A stretch of 64,000 nt of DNA from the NCBI RefSeq assembly GCF_003570715.1, contig NZ_QXXQ01000005.1, positions 62,001 through 126,000 on the forward strand, given 5' to 3'. Within the stretch, counting starts at the first letter, position 1; the number at the start of each line of letters is the position of its first letter. This document shows, piece by piece, positions 8,590-17,614 of this stretch. The notes below the pieces were generated by a model, which was not told the DNA's origin, searched no databases, and saw only the letters and a list, made by a program, of their open reading frames with translations. Both the position numbers and the translations under genes were made by a program. This stretch comes from Gemmobacter lutimaris (GTDB taxonomy: Bacteria > Pseudomonadota > Alphaproteobacteria > Rhodobacterales > Rhodobacteraceae).

Positions 8590-9462
8590 ATGCCGACTTA
8601 TTCTGCCCTGACGACCTTGATGGGAGAAGATGCCGCCGAGGCGCTGGCCGAGGCGGTGGAAAAGCTTGACCCGGCGCCCGTGGGCATTGGTGTTTTCGAG
8701 ATCGAGGATGACTCGGGGCTTTGGGAGGTCGGCGCCTATTTCACCGAAAAACCCAATGAGGTGATGCTGGAGGTTCTGGCGCTGGCGTTCGAGGCACGGC
8801 CTTTCGCGCTGTCGGAATTGCCAGAGATCGACTGGGTGGCCCATGTGCGGCGCGAACTGGCGCCGGTCGAGGCGGGGCGCTTCTTCGTTTACGGCAGCCA
8901 TGATGCTGACAAGGTGCCTGCGGATCGCATCGCCCTGCAAATCGAGGCGACCGTGGCCTTTGGCACCGGCCACCATGGCACCACGCTGGGCTGTCTGCGC
9001 GCCTTTGACCGGCTGTTCGATGCCGGGTTCAGGCCCGCCAAGGTGGCGGACATCGGTTGTGGCACGGCCGTTCTGGCACTGGCTGCGGCTTCGGTTCTGC
9101 CGGAAGCGGTGATCCTTGCATCGGACATTGACCGCGTGGCTGTGGATGTCGCCGAGGCGAATGTGGCGATCAATGGTCTGGAGGGGCGCGTCGACTGTCT
9201 GGAAGCGGCGGGGTTCGCCCATCCGCGTCTGGCCGAGGCCGCGCCCTTCGATCTGATCTTCGCCAATATCCTGAAAGGGCCGCTGATCGAACTGGCACCA
9301 GATATGTCGGCGCATGCGGCCGATGGTGGCATCGCGATTCTCTCGGGTCTGCTGGTGGTGCAGGCCGAGGCGGTGACCGCGGCCTATCAGGCCGCAGGTT
9401 TTACGCTGGAAGCCCGTGAGGACATCGGGGAGTGGTCTACGCTGGTGTTGAAAAAGGGCTGA
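8590..9462 (+). CDS. prmA: Ribosomal protein L11 methyltransferase PrmA
   Basis: 290 residues. Class I SAM-dependent methyltransferase that trimethylates ribosomal protein L11. After an N-terminal substrate-recognition domain (ALTTLMGEDAAEALAEAVE, residues ~5-60), the core shows IEATVAFGTGHHGTTLGCL, motif I VADIGCGTAVLALAA, acidic SDIDRVAVDVAEANV, and the motif IV loop FDLIFANILKGPL characteristic of PrmA. ATG 8590 follows a GAGAGGAACC ribosome site; an earlier in-frame Met at 8428 would read through the repeat element and is rejected. Confidence 0.93.
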   Translation: MPTYSALTTLMGEDAAEALAEAVEKLDPAPVGIGVFEIEDDSGLWEVGAYFTEKPNEVMLEVLALAFEARPFALSELPEIDWVAHVRRELAPVEAGRFFVYGSHDADKVPADRIALQIEATVAFGTGHHGTTLGCLRAFDRLFDAGFRPAKVADIGCGTAVLALAAASVLPEAVILASDIDRVAVDVAEANVAINGLEGRVDCLEAAGFAHPRLAEAAPFDLIFANILKGPLIELAPDMSAHAADGGIAILSGLLVVQAEAVTAAYQAAGFTLEAREDIGEWSTLVLKKG

Positions 9463-9466
9463 AACA

Positions 9467-9490
9467 GGGCGATCCCTTTCGGATTGCCCC
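9467..9490 (+). terminator. Hairpin after prmA
   Basis: GGGCGATCC (9467-9475) and GGATTGCCC (9481-9489) form a 9-base stem with one G-T pair and a 5-base loop, starting five bases after the prmA stop. There is no clean T-run after it (CAATATTG), so termination may be partial or the hairpin may protect the 3' end. Confidence 0.45.
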
Positions 9491-9556
9491 AATATTGCCA
9501 CATTTCGGCCTTAAGTGGGTCGCTCGGTGGGGGCCGTATCGTGGAGTATGTGTGGT

Positions 9557-9895
9557 ATGGCCGAACAGGATCTGAGCGAGTTTTACGCGCGTGTTGCGCG
9601 TGTCGAAAAAGCGCGTGTAAAAGGATATGGCTTTGAAGCGGATGGAACGCTTGGCCGCTCCTATTATTATCGCCCCCGGCAGCGTCGGCGCCGCATTCTC
9701 GGTCCATTGTTGATGCTTGGCCTGTGCTTCTTCGGTCTGAAAGGCGCAATGCACCACCAGATTGGCAGAGACTCCTTTCAGAACCGCGTTGTCGCAATGC
9801 AGGCCGCGCAGGGGTTTGAGCGTTTCGGCGGCTTCCTGATGCAGGCTGATCCGGTGACGCTCTGGATTTCCGAACAATTCGACAAATATCTCTGA
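9557..9895 (+). CDS. Small single-pass membrane protein, conserved hypothetical
   Basis: 112 residues (MAEQDLSEFYARVARVEKAR). A charged N-terminus with an Arg-rich stretch (YYYRPRQRRRRI, about 40-51) precedes one hydrophobic segment (LGPLLMLGLCFFGLKGAM, ~52-70); the C-terminal ~40 residues (FQNRVVAMQAAQGFERFGGF) would lie in the periplasm by the positive-inside rule. The pattern suggests a short type II membrane protein. I recall similar sequences in Rhodobacteraceae but no function. The base composition is lower in GC than its neighbours. An earlier in-frame start at 9515 would add 14 residues; MAEQ is preferred for its charged N-terminus. Confidence 0.6.
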   Translation: MAEQDLSEFYARVARVEKARVKGYGFEADGTLGRSYYYRPRQRRRRILGPLLMLGLCFFGLKGAMHHQIGRDSFQNRVVAMQAAQGFERFGGFLMQADPVTLWISEQFDKYL

Positions 9896-9960
9896 GCAGG
9901 GCCCTTCATCGGGGCCTGCAACCTGTCCGGAAATGCCGGGCATTGCTGATGCCGGATACC

Positions 9961-9990
9961 AAAAAGGCCGCGTCCGTGAGGAGCGGCCTT
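9961..9990 (-). terminator. Rho-independent terminator of the DUF1127 gene
   Basis: AAGGCCGC (9964-9971) and GCGGCCTT (9983-9990) form an 8-base perfect stem with an 11-base loop. Read on the minus strand the hairpin runs into TTTTT (9965-9961), a strong terminator 42 bases after the DUF1127 stop. Confidence 0.8.
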
Positions 9991-10031
9991 CGGCATAGCA
10001 GCGGGCGCGATGCGCCCGATCCGGCGACGGA

Positions 10032-10247
10032 TCAGTGGCTCAGCTTGGAGCCGATCTGGTCGATGTCGCCGCGGCACAGCCCGATATCGTCAAGCTCGCG
10101 GTCCGACAGCTTGCCCAGTGCGTTGCGGGTCACGCGCGCGTCGTTCCAATCGGCGACGGCGGCGAACAGGTTGCTCACGAACTGCACGAAGCGGTAGGTG
10201 GAGATGGCGCCAAAGGGCGCCGTACGGGTCGTCTCATAAGCGGCCAT
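10032..10247 (-). CDS. DUF1127 family small protein
   Basis: 71 residues. The C-terminal half carries the DUF1127 signature (RNALGKLSDRELDDIGLCRG, then DIDQIG), a small helix-turn unit rich in Arg/Asp common in alphaproteobacteria. Known relative: the R. sphaeroides DUF1127 protein CcaF1 (RSP_6037) acts on RNA and is stress-induced; whether this paralogue does the same is inference. A GAGGAAC ribosome site precedes the ATG, a strong terminator follows, and a palindrome lies 31 bases upstream. Monocistronic and divergent from ruvC. Confidence 0.88.
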   Translation of the reverse strand: MAAYETTRTAPFGAISTYRFVQFVSNLFAAVADWNDARVTRNALGKLSDRELDDIGLCRGDIDQIGSKLSH

Positions 10248-10277
10248 GGCGGTGTTCCTCGTTTCAAAACTGCCTAG

Positions 10278-10308
10278 ATCGAAGGCATCCGTGCCTTCGA
10301 TGCGTCAA
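10278..10308 (-). promoter_or_regulatory. Candidate promoter/operator of the DUF1127 gene
   Basis: A perfect 10-base palindrome ATCGAAGGCA..TGCCTTCGAT (10278-10287, 10292-10301, loop TCCG). On the minus strand a TTGACG -35-like hexamer (10308-10303) abuts it, so the palindrome would lie in the promoter spacer. The -10 is not clear. The remaining part of the 320-base DUF1127-ruvC gap shows only the SOS-like site near ruvC and no convincing ORF. Confidence 0.4.
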
Positions 10309-10518
10309 ATAATCTTGCTGCAGGTGCAAAGCAAGCGAGGCAAAGGCATGGCCCACATGCAGAAACCGCATGGCTCGGCCGCTGCGGTGGACAGGGTTAT
10401 GACAGTGCCTTGCGAGGGGCGCGGGCGATCGTCGCCTTCATCAGCCGGATAGTCGCAAATATGCGAAATTCATACCCCGGCCTGCGCGGGATGCAAGCCC
10501 GAATTGATCTTTGCGGAT

Positions 10519-10533
10519 GTTCTTCTTTCGTGC
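10519..10533 (+). promoter_or_regulatory. Imperfect alphaproteobacterial SOS (LexA) box before ruvC
   Basis: GTTC-N7-GTGC, 35 bases before the ruvC ATG. The alphaproteobacterial LexA box is GTTC-N7-GTTC, so this matches 7 of 8 fixed bases. ruv genes are frequent SOS targets, which makes the site plausible; a single mismatched hit can also arise by chance. Confidence 0.4.
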
Positions 10534-10568
10534 TAGTTTGGGGAAAATGCAGAACAAAAGGCGCGGGC

Positions 10569-11087
10569 ATGCGGGTATTGGGCATTGATCCGGGGTTGCG
10601 GAACCTCGGGTGGGGCGTGATCGAGGTTTCCGGCACGCGAATCGTCCATATCGCCAACGGCATCTGCCATTCCACACCCGGAACGGGTGACGGGGATCTG
10701 GCGCAGCGGCTGTGCAGTCTGCATAGCCAGTTGACCGAGGTGCTGCGCACCCATGCGCCTGATACGGCGGCGGTGGAACATACTTTCGTCAACAAGGATG
10801 CCGTGGCCACGCTGAAGCTGGGGCAGGCGCGGGGCATCGCGCTGCTGGTGCCGGCGCAATTCGGGCTGACAGTGGGGGAATATGCGCCCAATGCAGTGAA
10901 AAAGACTGTGGTGGGCGTGGGGCATGCCGCGAAGGTTCAGGTGGATCACATGGTGCGGCTGCATCTGCCGGGGGTGAAGATTGCCGGTCCCGACGCGGCG
11001 GATGCGCTTGCGATTGCCATTTGCCATGCGCATCACTGTCAGTCGAGCGGCCGGCTGGAGGCCGCATTGCGGAGGGCGGCAGGATGA
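10569..11087 (+). CDS. ruvC: Holliday junction resolvase RuvC
   Basis: 172 residues. Dimeric endonuclease cutting Holliday junctions. The four acidic catalytic residues are visible: Asp7 ([17 protein letters not shown]), Glu70 ([11 protein letters not shown]), and Asp142/Asp145 ([14 protein letters not shown]). ATG 10569 gives the canonical N-terminus; the frame is open upstream but carries no homology. Its TGA overlaps the ruvA ATG (ATGA at 11084-11087), so ruvC and ruvA are translationally coupled. Confidence 0.96.
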   Translation: MRVLGIDPGLRNLGWGVIEVSGTRIVHIANGICHSTPGTGDGDLAQRLCSLHSQLTEVLRTHAPDTAAVEHTFVNKDAVATLKLGQARGIALLVPAQFGLTVGEYAPNAVKKTVVGVGHAAKVQVDHMVRLHLPGVKIAGPDAADALAIAICHAHHCQSSGRLEAALRRAAG

Positions 11088-11767
11088 TCGGCAGGATTGC
11101 AGGCCGGATCGAGTGGCGCGGTGCCGATCATGTGCTGATCGACGTGCGCGGCGTTGGCTATATCGTCCATGTCAGCGACCGCACTTTGGCGGCGCTGCCC
11201 GGTGTGGGGGAGGCCTGCGCGCTTTATACCGAACTGCTGGTGCGCGAGGATCTGCTGCAACTCTTCGGTTTTCCGACCATGCTGGAAAAGGAATGGCATC
11301 GCCTGCTGACCACCGTGCAGGGGGTGGGTGCCAAGGCTGCCATGGCGATTCTGGGCACGCTGGGGGCCGAGGGCACGGCGCGGGCGATCACCTTGGGCGA
11401 TGCACGCGCCATTCAGGCAGCGCCCGGCATCGGGCCAAAGATCGCACAGCGTGTTGTGCTGGAGCTGAAATCCAAGGCCCCGGCGATCATGGCGCAGGGC
11501 AGCAGCCTGATGGCAGAGGCCGTGGTGACGGAAGAAGAGGCCGCACCCGCGCCTGCTGTCAAGGCAAAGCCCGCCCGCAGTGCACCGGCCCGGCCTGCGG
11601 TTGCCCGTGCGGCCTATAGTGCGGATGCGTTGTCGGCGTTGCTGAATCTCGGTTACGGTCAGGCCGATGCGGCGCAGGCCGTGGCCACGGTCTCGGGAGA
11701 GGCGCCCGAGGCCGATACGGCCGAACTGATCCGAAAGGCGCTGAAGCTGCTGATGCCGAAAACCTGA
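11084..11767 (+). CDS. ruvA: Holliday junction DNA helicase subunit RuvA
   Basis: 227 residues. Tetrameric junction-binding protein that loads the RuvB motor. Domain I OB fold ([20 protein letters not shown]), then two helix-hairpin-helix units ([17 protein letters not shown] and [19 protein letters not shown], residues ~75-135). An Ala/Pro-rich linker ([17 protein letters not shown]) leads to domain III ([18 protein letters not shown]), which contacts RuvB. Two genes (yceI-like, htpX) then separate it from ruvB. Confidence 0.95.
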   Translation: MIGRIAGRIEWRGADHVLIDVRGVGYIVHVSDRTLAALPGVGEACALYTELLVREDLLQLFGFPTMLEKEWHRLLTTVQGVGAKAAMAILGTLGAEGTARAITLGDARAIQAAPGIGPKIAQRVVLELKSKAPAIMAQGSSLMAEAVVTEEEAAPAPAVKAKPARSAPARPAVARAAYSADALSALLNLGYGQADAAQAVATVSGEAPEADTAELIRKALKLLMPKT

Positions 11768-11914
11768 GCCATTCAAGGGCTCTGACCTGCTTTTGATGTT
11801 CGGCAGCGAACAGACCCTGTTCGCAGGCAGCGAATTGTGCACAGAAGGCGCGCCGTGCCAGTTTCTGCGCATGCAGCATGTGCTGCCCGACCTTGCAAAC
11901 AGACGGAGTTTCTG

Positions 11915-12493
11915 ATGATCCGCCTTTCCACCCTGTCGCTTCTGGCCGCGCTGTCCGCTGCCCCCGCCATGGCCGCGCCCGAGGCCTATGTGCTTGACCC
12001 TTCGCACAGCCAGATCGTGTTCAGCTACAACCACCTTGGGTTCTCGACCACCACGGGCATGTTCTCGGGTTTCGACGGCAATATCAGCTTCGACGCCGAA
12101 GATCCGGCGGCCTCCAGCGTCGAAGTGTCCTTCCCCGTCCGCACCATGCTGACCGGCTGGCAGGAACGCTTTGACCATTTCATGTCGCCCGATTTCTTCA
12201 ATGCGGCTGACGACAGCGCGCTGGTCACCTTCAAATCGACCGGCATCGAGGTGACGGGCGAGAAAACCGCCAAGATCACCGGCGACCTGACGCTGAACGG
12301 TGTGACCAAATCGGTGGTTCTGGATGCGGCGCTGATCCAGGCGGGCGAGCATCCGATGGCGAAGAAGCCGTGGATGGGCTTCACCGGCACCACCACGCTG
12401 AAGCGCACCGATTTCAACCTCGGCATGTTCGCTCCCTATGTTGGGGACGATGTGACCGTGGAAATCTCGATCGAGGCGATGAAGGCGGAATGA
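11915..12493 (+). CDS. YceI family periplasmic protein
   Basis: 192 residues. Signal peptide MIRLSTLSLLAALSAAPAMA with cleavage before APEAYVLD. The mature part has the YceI lipocalin-like pattern: DPSHSQIVFSYNHLGFSTTTG, then DGNISFDAEDPAASSVEVSF, DHFMSPDFFNAADD and GVTKSVVLDA. YceI proteins bind polyisoprenoids or amphiphiles in an eight-stranded barrel; the physiological ligand is unknown for most. A GGAGTT ribosome site lies just upstream of ATG 11915. It sits inside the ruvCA-ruvB interval, 147 bases after ruvA, probably with its own promoter. Confidence 0.9.
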   Translation: MIRLSTLSLLAALSAAPAMAAPEAYVLDPSHSQIVFSYNHLGFSTTTGMFSGFDGNISFDAEDPAASSVEVSFPVRTMLTGWQERFDHFMSPDFFNAADDSALVTFKSTGIEVTGEKTAKITGDLTLNGVTKSVVLDAALIQAGEHPMAKKPWMGFTGTTTLKRTDFNLGMFAPYVGDDVTVEISIEAMKAE

Positions 12494-12593
12494 CGCCTGC
12501 GGGCAAAACGATTGAGGCCGGTTAACGGCCTTGGGGGGCGGGCCTTGTCCGCCCCTGTCCTTCGCCCCATATCGCTGGGCGCGGAGGTGTTCG

Positions 12594-13514
12594 ATGAACG
12601 GTTATTTCAAGACGGCCCTGTTGATGGCGGCGATGACCGCCTTGTTCATGGGCCTCGGTGGCCTGATCGGCGGATCGTCCGGCGCGCTGATCGCGCTGGT
12701 CTTTGCCGGCGGGATGAACCTGTTTACCTGGTGGAACAGCGACAAGGCGGTGCTGTCGATGACCGGCGCGCGCGAGGTCGACGCCCGCAGTGCGCCAGAT
12801 TTCGTGGCGCTGGTGCATGATCTGGCCGATGGCGCCGGGATGCCGCGCCCCAAGGTGTTCATCATCGACACAGATCAGCCCAATGCCTTCGCCACCGGCC
12901 GCAACCCGGAAAATGCCGCCGTGGCCGCGACCACGGGGCTGTTGCGGCGGCTCGACCGGCAGGAAATCGCGGCGGTGATGGCGCATGAACTGGCCCATAT
13001 CCGCAACCGCGACACGCTGATCATGACCGTAACCGCCACCATGGCCGGGGCCATTTCAATGCTGGCCAATTTCGCCTTCTTCTTTGGCGGCAGTCGGGAT
13101 CGTGAGGGCGGCGGCGGGTTGATCGGCGGAATTCTGGTGATGATCCTCGCGCCGCTGATGGCCGGTCTGGTGCAGATGGCGATTTCACGTTCGCGCGAGT
13201 ATGAGGCCGACCGGATCGGGGCCCAGATCTGCGGCCATCCGATATGGCTGGCCTCGGCCCTGCGCAAGATCGAGGCTTTTGCCAAGGGGATCGACAATCC
13301 CCGCGCCGAGGCGAACCCGGCGCTGGCGCATATGTTCATCATCAACCCGCTGCACGCCCATGCGCGCGACGCGCTGTTTTCCACCCATCCGAATACTGAA
13401 AACCGGGTGGCGGCGCTGATGGCGCTGGCGGGGCAGGGGGCGACGGCGGCCCCGGTGCAGGCGACCCGTGCCTCGTCGATCCCGCGCAGCGGGCGGCGCG
13501 GCCCCTGGGCCTGA
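12594..13514 (+). CDS. htpX: Membrane zinc metalloprotease HtpX (M48)
   Basis: 306 residues. Membrane-bound M48B protease of envelope quality control. Two N-terminal hydrophobic helices ([20 protein letters not shown] and [14 protein letters not shown]) precede the zinc motif HELAH ([18 protein letters not shown], about 137-154). Two further helices and the third zinc ligand in [13 protein letters not shown] follow. The C-terminus is Arg/Ser-rich and unusual only in its basic tail. GGAGG at 12582-12586 precedes ATG 12594. It may form a unit with the yceI-like gene, 100 bases upstream. Confidence 0.93.
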   Translation: MNGYFKTALLMAAMTALFMGLGGLIGGSSGALIALVFAGGMNLFTWWNSDKAVLSMTGAREVDARSAPDFVALVHDLADGAGMPRPKVFIIDTDQPNAFATGRNPENAAVAATTGLLRRLDRQEIAAVMAHELAHIRNRDTLIMTVTATMAGAISMLANFAFFFGGSRDREGGGGLIGGILVMILAPLMAGLVQMAISRSREYEADRIGAQICGHPIWLASALRKIEAFAKGIDNPRAEANPALAHMFIINPLHAHARDALFSTHPNTENRVAALMALAGQGATAAPVQATRASSIPRSGRRGPWA

Positions 13515-13565
13515 GGCGCGCCAATCCGCTTGCCAAATCACCGCCGTTCGGGGATTGTTCCGGGC

Positions 13566-14600
13566 ATGACCCAGCCCGATCCCGCCCTTCGCCCCGACCG
13601 CCTGCCCGAGGACGCCGACCGCGCCCTGCGCCCGCAGGTGCTGGATGATTTCGTGGGGCAAGCCGAGGCGCGGGCCAATCTGCGCATCTTCATCGAAAGC
13701 GCGCGGATGCGGGGCGAGGCGATGGATCATACGCTGTTCCATGGCCCGCCCGGCCTTGGCAAGACCACGCTGGCGCAGATCATGGCGCGCGAACTGGGGG
13801 TGGGGTTCCGCATGACCTCTGGCCCCGTGCTGGCGAAACCCGGCGATCTGGCGGCGATCCTGACCAATCTGGAACCGCGCGACGTGCTGTTCATCGACGA
13901 GATTCACCGCCTCTCCCCCGTGGTGGAGGAGGTGCTGTATCCGGCGATGGAGGATTTCGCGCTCGATCTGGTGATCGGCGAGGGGCCGGCGGCGCGGACG
14001 GTGCGGATTGACCTGCAACCCTTCACGCTGGTGGGGGCAACCACGCGGCTGGGTCTCTTGACCACACCGCTGCGCGACCGTTTCGGTATTCCGACCCGGC
14101 TGCAATTCTACACCGAAGACGAGCTGGACCATATCGTCACCCGCGGGGCCCGTCTGCTGGGGGTCGAGCCGCTGGCCGAGGGCACGCGCGAGATTGCACG
14201 TCGTGCGCGCGGCACCCCCCGGATCGCCGGGCGTCTGTTGCGCCGGGTGGTGGATTTCGTGACGGTCGAAGGCGACGGGCGGCTGACCCGCGCGATTGCC
14301 GACCGGGCGCTGACCCGGATGGGGGTTGATAACCTTGGCCTCGACGGCGCAGACCGGCGTTACATGCTGCTGCTGGCCGAGAACTACGGCGGCGGCCCCG
14401 TGGGGGTGGAGACCATTGCCGCCGCGCTGTCGGAAAGCCGTGATGCCATCGAGGAGGTCATCGAGCCTTACCTGCTGCAACAGGGGCTGATCCAGCGCAC
14501 ACCGCGCGGGCGGATGCTGGCGGCAAAGGCGTGGCGCCATATCGGCCTCGCCCCGCCGCAACCGCAGCAGACTGCGCAGGGCGGCTTGTTCGACCTTTAA
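13566..14600 (+). CDS. ruvB: Holliday junction DNA helicase RuvB
   Basis: 344 residues. AAA+ motor of branch migration. Walker [18 protein letters not shown] (~55-70), Walker [14 protein letters not shown], sensor 1 [12 protein letters not shown], arginine-finger region [15 protein letters not shown], and sensor 2 [17 protein letters not shown]. The C-terminal winged-helix domain includes [19 protein letters not shown] and [16 protein letters not shown] 13566 follows a 51-base gap after htpX. The stop overlaps by 4 bases that of the convergent HAD hydrolase gene. Confidence 0.96.
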   Translation: MTQPDPALRPDRLPEDADRALRPQVLDDFVGQAEARANLRIFIESARMRGEAMDHTLFHGPPGLGKTTLAQIMARELGVGFRMTSGPVLAKPGDLAAILTNLEPRDVLFIDEIHRLSPVVEEVLYPAMEDFALDLVIGEGPAARTVRIDLQPFTLVGATTRLGLLTTPLRDRFGIPTRLQFYTEDELDHIVTRGARLLGVEPLAEGTREIARRARGTPRIAGRLLRRVVDFVTVEGDGRLTRAIADRALTRMGVDNLGLDGADRRYMLLLAENYGGGPVGVETIAAALSESRDAIEEVIEPYLLQQGLIQRTPRGRMLAAKAWRHIGLAPPQPQQTAQGGLFDL

Positions 14601-15247
14601 TCCAGTCCCAGCAGAGTGGGCAGATCGGCCATGGTGCGGAAGATCACCGCGCCTTCGGCTGCAAGCGCGGCACCATCGCCCTGCGGCGCGAAGCCCATGC
14701 AGCGCATCCCCGCCGCGCGGGCGGCGCGGGCGCCGGTCGGGCTGTCCTCCACCACCACGCAAGCGGCGGGATCGGCCCCCAGCGCGCGGGCGGCATGCAG
14801 GTAAAGATCGGGCGCGGGCTTGATCATCTTCAGGTCGATGCCGGAAAACATCCGCCCCGCCAGCCGTGCGGCCAGCGCCGGATACTGGCCGATGGTCACG
14901 CCCATCTTGCGCCCGGTTCCGTTCGAGCCGATGGCATAGGGCACCCCCGCCGCATCCAGCCGGTCCAGCACGTCCAGAATGCCGGGGATCAGCTGCGTGC
15001 CCTCGGCCAGCCGGGCGTAAAGCCGCTCATAGAAGTCCGCCGCCCAGCCGTGTGGGATGTCGGCGCCAAGCTCGGCGGCGCGCAGGCCCACTTTTTCAAC
15101 TGTGCCGCCCAGAAACAGCCGCTCCATCTCGGCATGGGTCAGCGGCAGGCCACGCGCGGCCAGATCTTCGGCCAGCATGTCGAAGGTGGGGCCTTCGCTG
15201 TCCACCACCACGCCGTCGCAATCGAACAGAACCGCCGCCGGGATCAT
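14597..15247 (-). CDS. HAD-IA family hydrolase (phosphoglycolate phosphatase/beta-phosphoglucomutase type)
   Basis: 216 residues. Motif [11 protein letters not shown] (nucleophile Asp in [10 protein letters not shown]), motif II in [10 protein letters not shown], Lys of motif III in [14 protein letters not shown], and motif IV acidic pair [13 protein letters not shown]. An alpha-helical cap lies between motifs I and II (subclass IA). Substrate is not determinable; likely a sugar phosphate or phosphoglycolate. The ATG overlaps the rsmD stop (ATGA), so it is the last gene of the FAD reductase-rsmD-HAD operon. Confidence 0.85.
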   Translation of the reverse strand: MIPAAVLFDCDGVVVDSEGPTFDMLAEDLAARGLPLTHAEMERLFLGGTVEKVGLRAAELGADIPHGWAADFYERLYARLAEGTQLIPGILDVLDRLDAAGVPYAIGSNGTGRKMGVTIGQYPALAARLAGRMFSGIDLKMIKPAPDLYLHAARALGADPAACVVVEDSPTGARAARAAGMRCMGFAPQGDGAALAAEGAVIFRTMADLPTLLGLD

Positions 15248-15813
15248 ACTGCCCTCAGAAGTGTGATGACCGTATCGCCATAGGCACGCTGGTCGATCTG
15301 TTCGAACCCGATGGGGGGCAGGGGGGCGGCGCTTTCTTCCCAGACGACGACCGCGCCGGGCGCAAGCCAGCCGCCCGCCACGCAGGAGGCCAGTGCCTGT
15401 TCGCCCAGACCTTTGCCATAGGGCGGGTCAAGAAAGACCAGCGTATAGCCAGCGCCCCGGTTCGGCCCCATGCGCGTTGCATCGCGGCGCCAGATATCGG
15501 TCTGGCCCATGGCGCGCATCAGCTCGATATTCCGACGCAGCAACGCGCGCGCGGCGGTGCCGTCATCGACGAAGGCAACGCGGGCCGCCCCCCGGCTCAG
15601 CGCCTCAAGCCCCAGAGCGCCGGTTCCCGCGAACAGGTCCAACACCCGTGCGCCTGTCACAGGATCGCCCGTTTGCGCGATGCGGCCGTTGACCAGCAGG
15701 TTGAAGATGGATTCCCGCACGCGGTCGGTGGTGGGACGCAGATGCGCCGCCGCATCGCCCGCGCCCACCTCGGCCAGCTTCAGCCCCCGGAACGTGCCGC
15801 CGATGATCCTCAT
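15244..15813 (-). CDS. rsmD: 16S rRNA (guanine(966)-N(2))-methyltransferase RsmD
   Basis: 189 residues. Methylates G966 of 16S rRNA. N-terminal RIIGGTFRGLKL and RPTTDRVRESIFNLL are diagnostic; SAM motif I VLDLFAGTGALGLEALSRGA; catalytic loop LVFLDPPYGKGLGEQ (the NPPY-like DPPY). It overlaps both neighbours by 4 bases and is the middle gene of a three-gene operon. Confidence 0.93.
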   Translation of the reverse strand: MRIIGGTFRGLKLAEVGAGDAAAHLRPTTDRVRESIFNLLVNGRIAQTGDPVTGARVLDLFAGTGALGLEALSRGAARVAFVDDGTAARALLRRNIELMRAMGQTDIWRRDATRMGPNRGAGYTLVFLDPPYGKGLGEQALASCVAGGWLAPGAVVVWEESAAPLPPIGFEQIDQRAYGDTVITLLRAV

Positions 15814-17015
15814 GCCTTCAGCAGCGCCTTCAGGTCGGGCGTGTCCACCACCGCCTCGGGCGCGGGGCTGCGGCCCATCTCGATCAGCCGCTTGCCGACC
15901 ATATAGGCCCGCGCGTCGTTCATGGCATCCACGGCCAGCAGCCGGTCGCCCGCATAATACCAGAAGCTGACCGCAGCACCTTCGCCCTTGCGGGTGACGA
16001 TGTGGTCATAGCCGGTATTGAGCCCGGCAATTTGCAATTTGCAGTCATATTGATCCGACCAGAACCACGGCTTTGCAATGTAGGGTTGCCCAGCGCCCAG
16101 CATATTGGCGGCCACGGCCTCGGCCTGATCAATGGCATTGCCCACCGATTCCAGTCGCAGCCGCCCCGTTCCATGCGGGAAAGAGGCGCAATCGCCCGCC
16201 GACCAGATATGTGATTGGCTGGTCAGACCCGTGGCATCGGTGCGGATGCCGTTTTCGATGGCGCAGCCCGCCGCTTCGGCCAGTGCGGTGATCGGCTGGA
16301 TGCCGACGCCGACGATGACGAAGTCGCAGGGCAGCTCATTGCCATCGGCCAGATGTGCGGAGGTCACGCGGGTTTCGCCTGCCAGCCGCGCAAGGCCCAC
16401 GCCCTCGCGGATCGTGACGCCATGCGCGCCGTGCAGGGCGCGGAAATAATCTGCGGTTTCGGGCGCGGCGACACGTTGCAGGATGCGCGGCGCGGCCTCG
16501 ATCACCGTGACATGAAGCCCCAGCTTCGCGGCCACTGCCGCCGCCTCCAGCCCGATATAGCCGCCACCCACGATCACGACGCGGCGGCCGGGCTGAAACT
16601 CGGCCCGCATCGCATCGACATCGGCGAGCGTGCGCACGGTATAGACCCCCGCCAGATCGCCCCCGATGGCGGCAGGCAGGCGGCGCGGCACAGATCCGGT
16701 GGTCAGCGCGAGTTCATCATAGGTGAGGGTTTCGCCGCCGACGGTCAGGGTGCGGGCGCTTGCGTCGATGGCGGTCACGGCTTCGCCCAGCCGCAGGGTG
16801 ATGCGGTTGTCGGCATAGAAATCGGCGCTGCGCAGCCAGAGCCGTTCTTCCTCCATCTCGCCCAGCAGATAGGCCTTGGACAGCGGCGGGCGCTGGTAGG
16901 GCGGGGCGGGTTCCTCGCCGATCAGCGTGATGTCGCCCTGAAACCCCAGTGCACGCAGCTTTGCCACCAGCGCGGCCCCGGCCTGACCCGCCCCTACCAC
17001 CACGAAATGCGCCAT
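15810..17015 (-). CDS. FAD-dependent NAD(P)H:ferredoxin/rubredoxin reductase-like oxidoreductase
   Basis: 401 residues. N-terminal FAD fold MAHFVVVGAGQAGAALVAKL with YQRPPLSKAYLLG; a second dinucleotide fold for NAD(P)H RRVVIVGGGYIGLEAAAVA (~145-165); FAD motif IWSAGDCASFPHG; and the C-terminal reductase domain (VESVGNAIDQAEAVA, WFWSDQYDCKLQIAG). This is the pattern of class I oxygenase-coupled ferredoxin reductases. No ferredoxin or P450 is nearby, so the partner is unknown. ATG 17015 lies 6 bases after GAGGAAG. Divergent from the peroxiredoxin gene 90 bases away, first gene of the rsmD operon. Confidence 0.88.
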   Translation of the reverse strand: MAHFVVVGAGQAGAALVAKLRALGFQGDITLIGEEPAPPYQRPPLSKAYLLGEMEEERLWLRSADFYADNRITLRLGEAVTAIDASARTLTVGGETLTYDELALTTGSVPRRLPAAIGGDLAGVYTVRTLADVDAMRAEFQPGRRVVIVGGGYIGLEAAAVAAKLGLHVTVIEAAPRILQRVAAPETADYFRALHGAHGVTIREGVGLARLAGETRVTSAHLADGNELPCDFVIVGVGIQPITALAEAAGCAIENGIRTDATGLTSQSHIWSAGDCASFPHGTGRLRLESVGNAIDQAEAVAANMLGAGQPYIAKPWFWSDQYDCKLQIAGLNTGYDHIVTRKGEGAAVSFWYYAGDRLLAVDAMNDARAYMVGKRLIEMGRSPAPEAVVDTPDLKALLKA

Positions 17016-17105
17016 GCCATCTTCCTCCAACGCCGCCTCTGGCCCTGTCTTGCGGCGGACCCTATATCTGGCGCTATCGGTAACGCAACGCGCGAGGGAC
17101 GTGAA

Positions 17106-17594
17106 ATGACGATTTCTGAGGGAAGCCGCCTGCCGGATGCCACTTTGCTGGCCATGGGCGCCAACGGGCCGGAGGCGGTGGAGCTTGCGCCGAAGCTCAA
17201 GGGCCGCAAGGTTGTGATCTTCGGTCTGCCGGGGGCTTATACTGGCGTCTGCACCACGGCGCATGTGCCGAGCTTCATCCGCACCAAGGACAAGTTCGCC
17301 GGCAAGGGCGTGGATGAAATCATCTGCATCTCGGTCAACGATCCCTTCGTGATGAAGGCCTGGGCCGAGGCGACGGGCGCGGCCGAAGCCGGGCTGACCT
17401 TCCTTGGCGACGCGGATGCCAGCTTCACCAAGGCCATCGGTCTGAACTTTACTGCACCGCCGGCGGGTCTGATCGACCGGTCCAAACGCTATGCGCTCTA
17501 TGCCGAGGATGGCGTGGTCAAGGTGCTGCATCTGGAAGAAAGCCCCGGCGTCTGCGAAGCCTCGGGCGGTGAGTCGCTTCTGGCGGCGATCTGA
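17106..17594 (+). CDS. Peroxiredoxin, Prx5 (type II) family
   Basis: 162 residues. Thiol peroxidase for H2O2 and organic peroxides, reduced by glutaredoxin/thioredoxin or glutathione. The peroxidatic Cys49 sits in FGLPGAYTGVCTTAHVPSF, the Prx5-type PGAYT..C motif. LTFLGDADASFTKAIGL and APPAGLIDRSKRYALYAEDG follow. A second Cys near residue 149 (ESPGVCEASGGE) could resolve an intramolecular disulphide. No signal peptide. Divergent from the FAD-dependent reductase, hinting at a shared redox theme though not proof of it. Confidence 0.93.
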   Translation: MTISEGSRLPDATLLAMGANGPEAVELAPKLKGRKVVIFGLPGAYTGVCTTAHVPSFIRTKDKFAGKGVDEIICISVNDPFVMKAWAEATGAAEAGLTFLGDADASFTKAIGLNFTAPPAGLIDRSKRYALYAEDGVVKVLHLEESPGVCEASGGESLLAAI

Positions 17595-17614
17595 GCCTTT
17601 CGGTCCGGGCGGGG

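Noticed and set aside
10398-10439. A 14-codon minus-strand frame ([14 protein letters not shown]) upstream of ruvC.
   Set aside because: No ribosome site or conservation evidence visible; likely chance.
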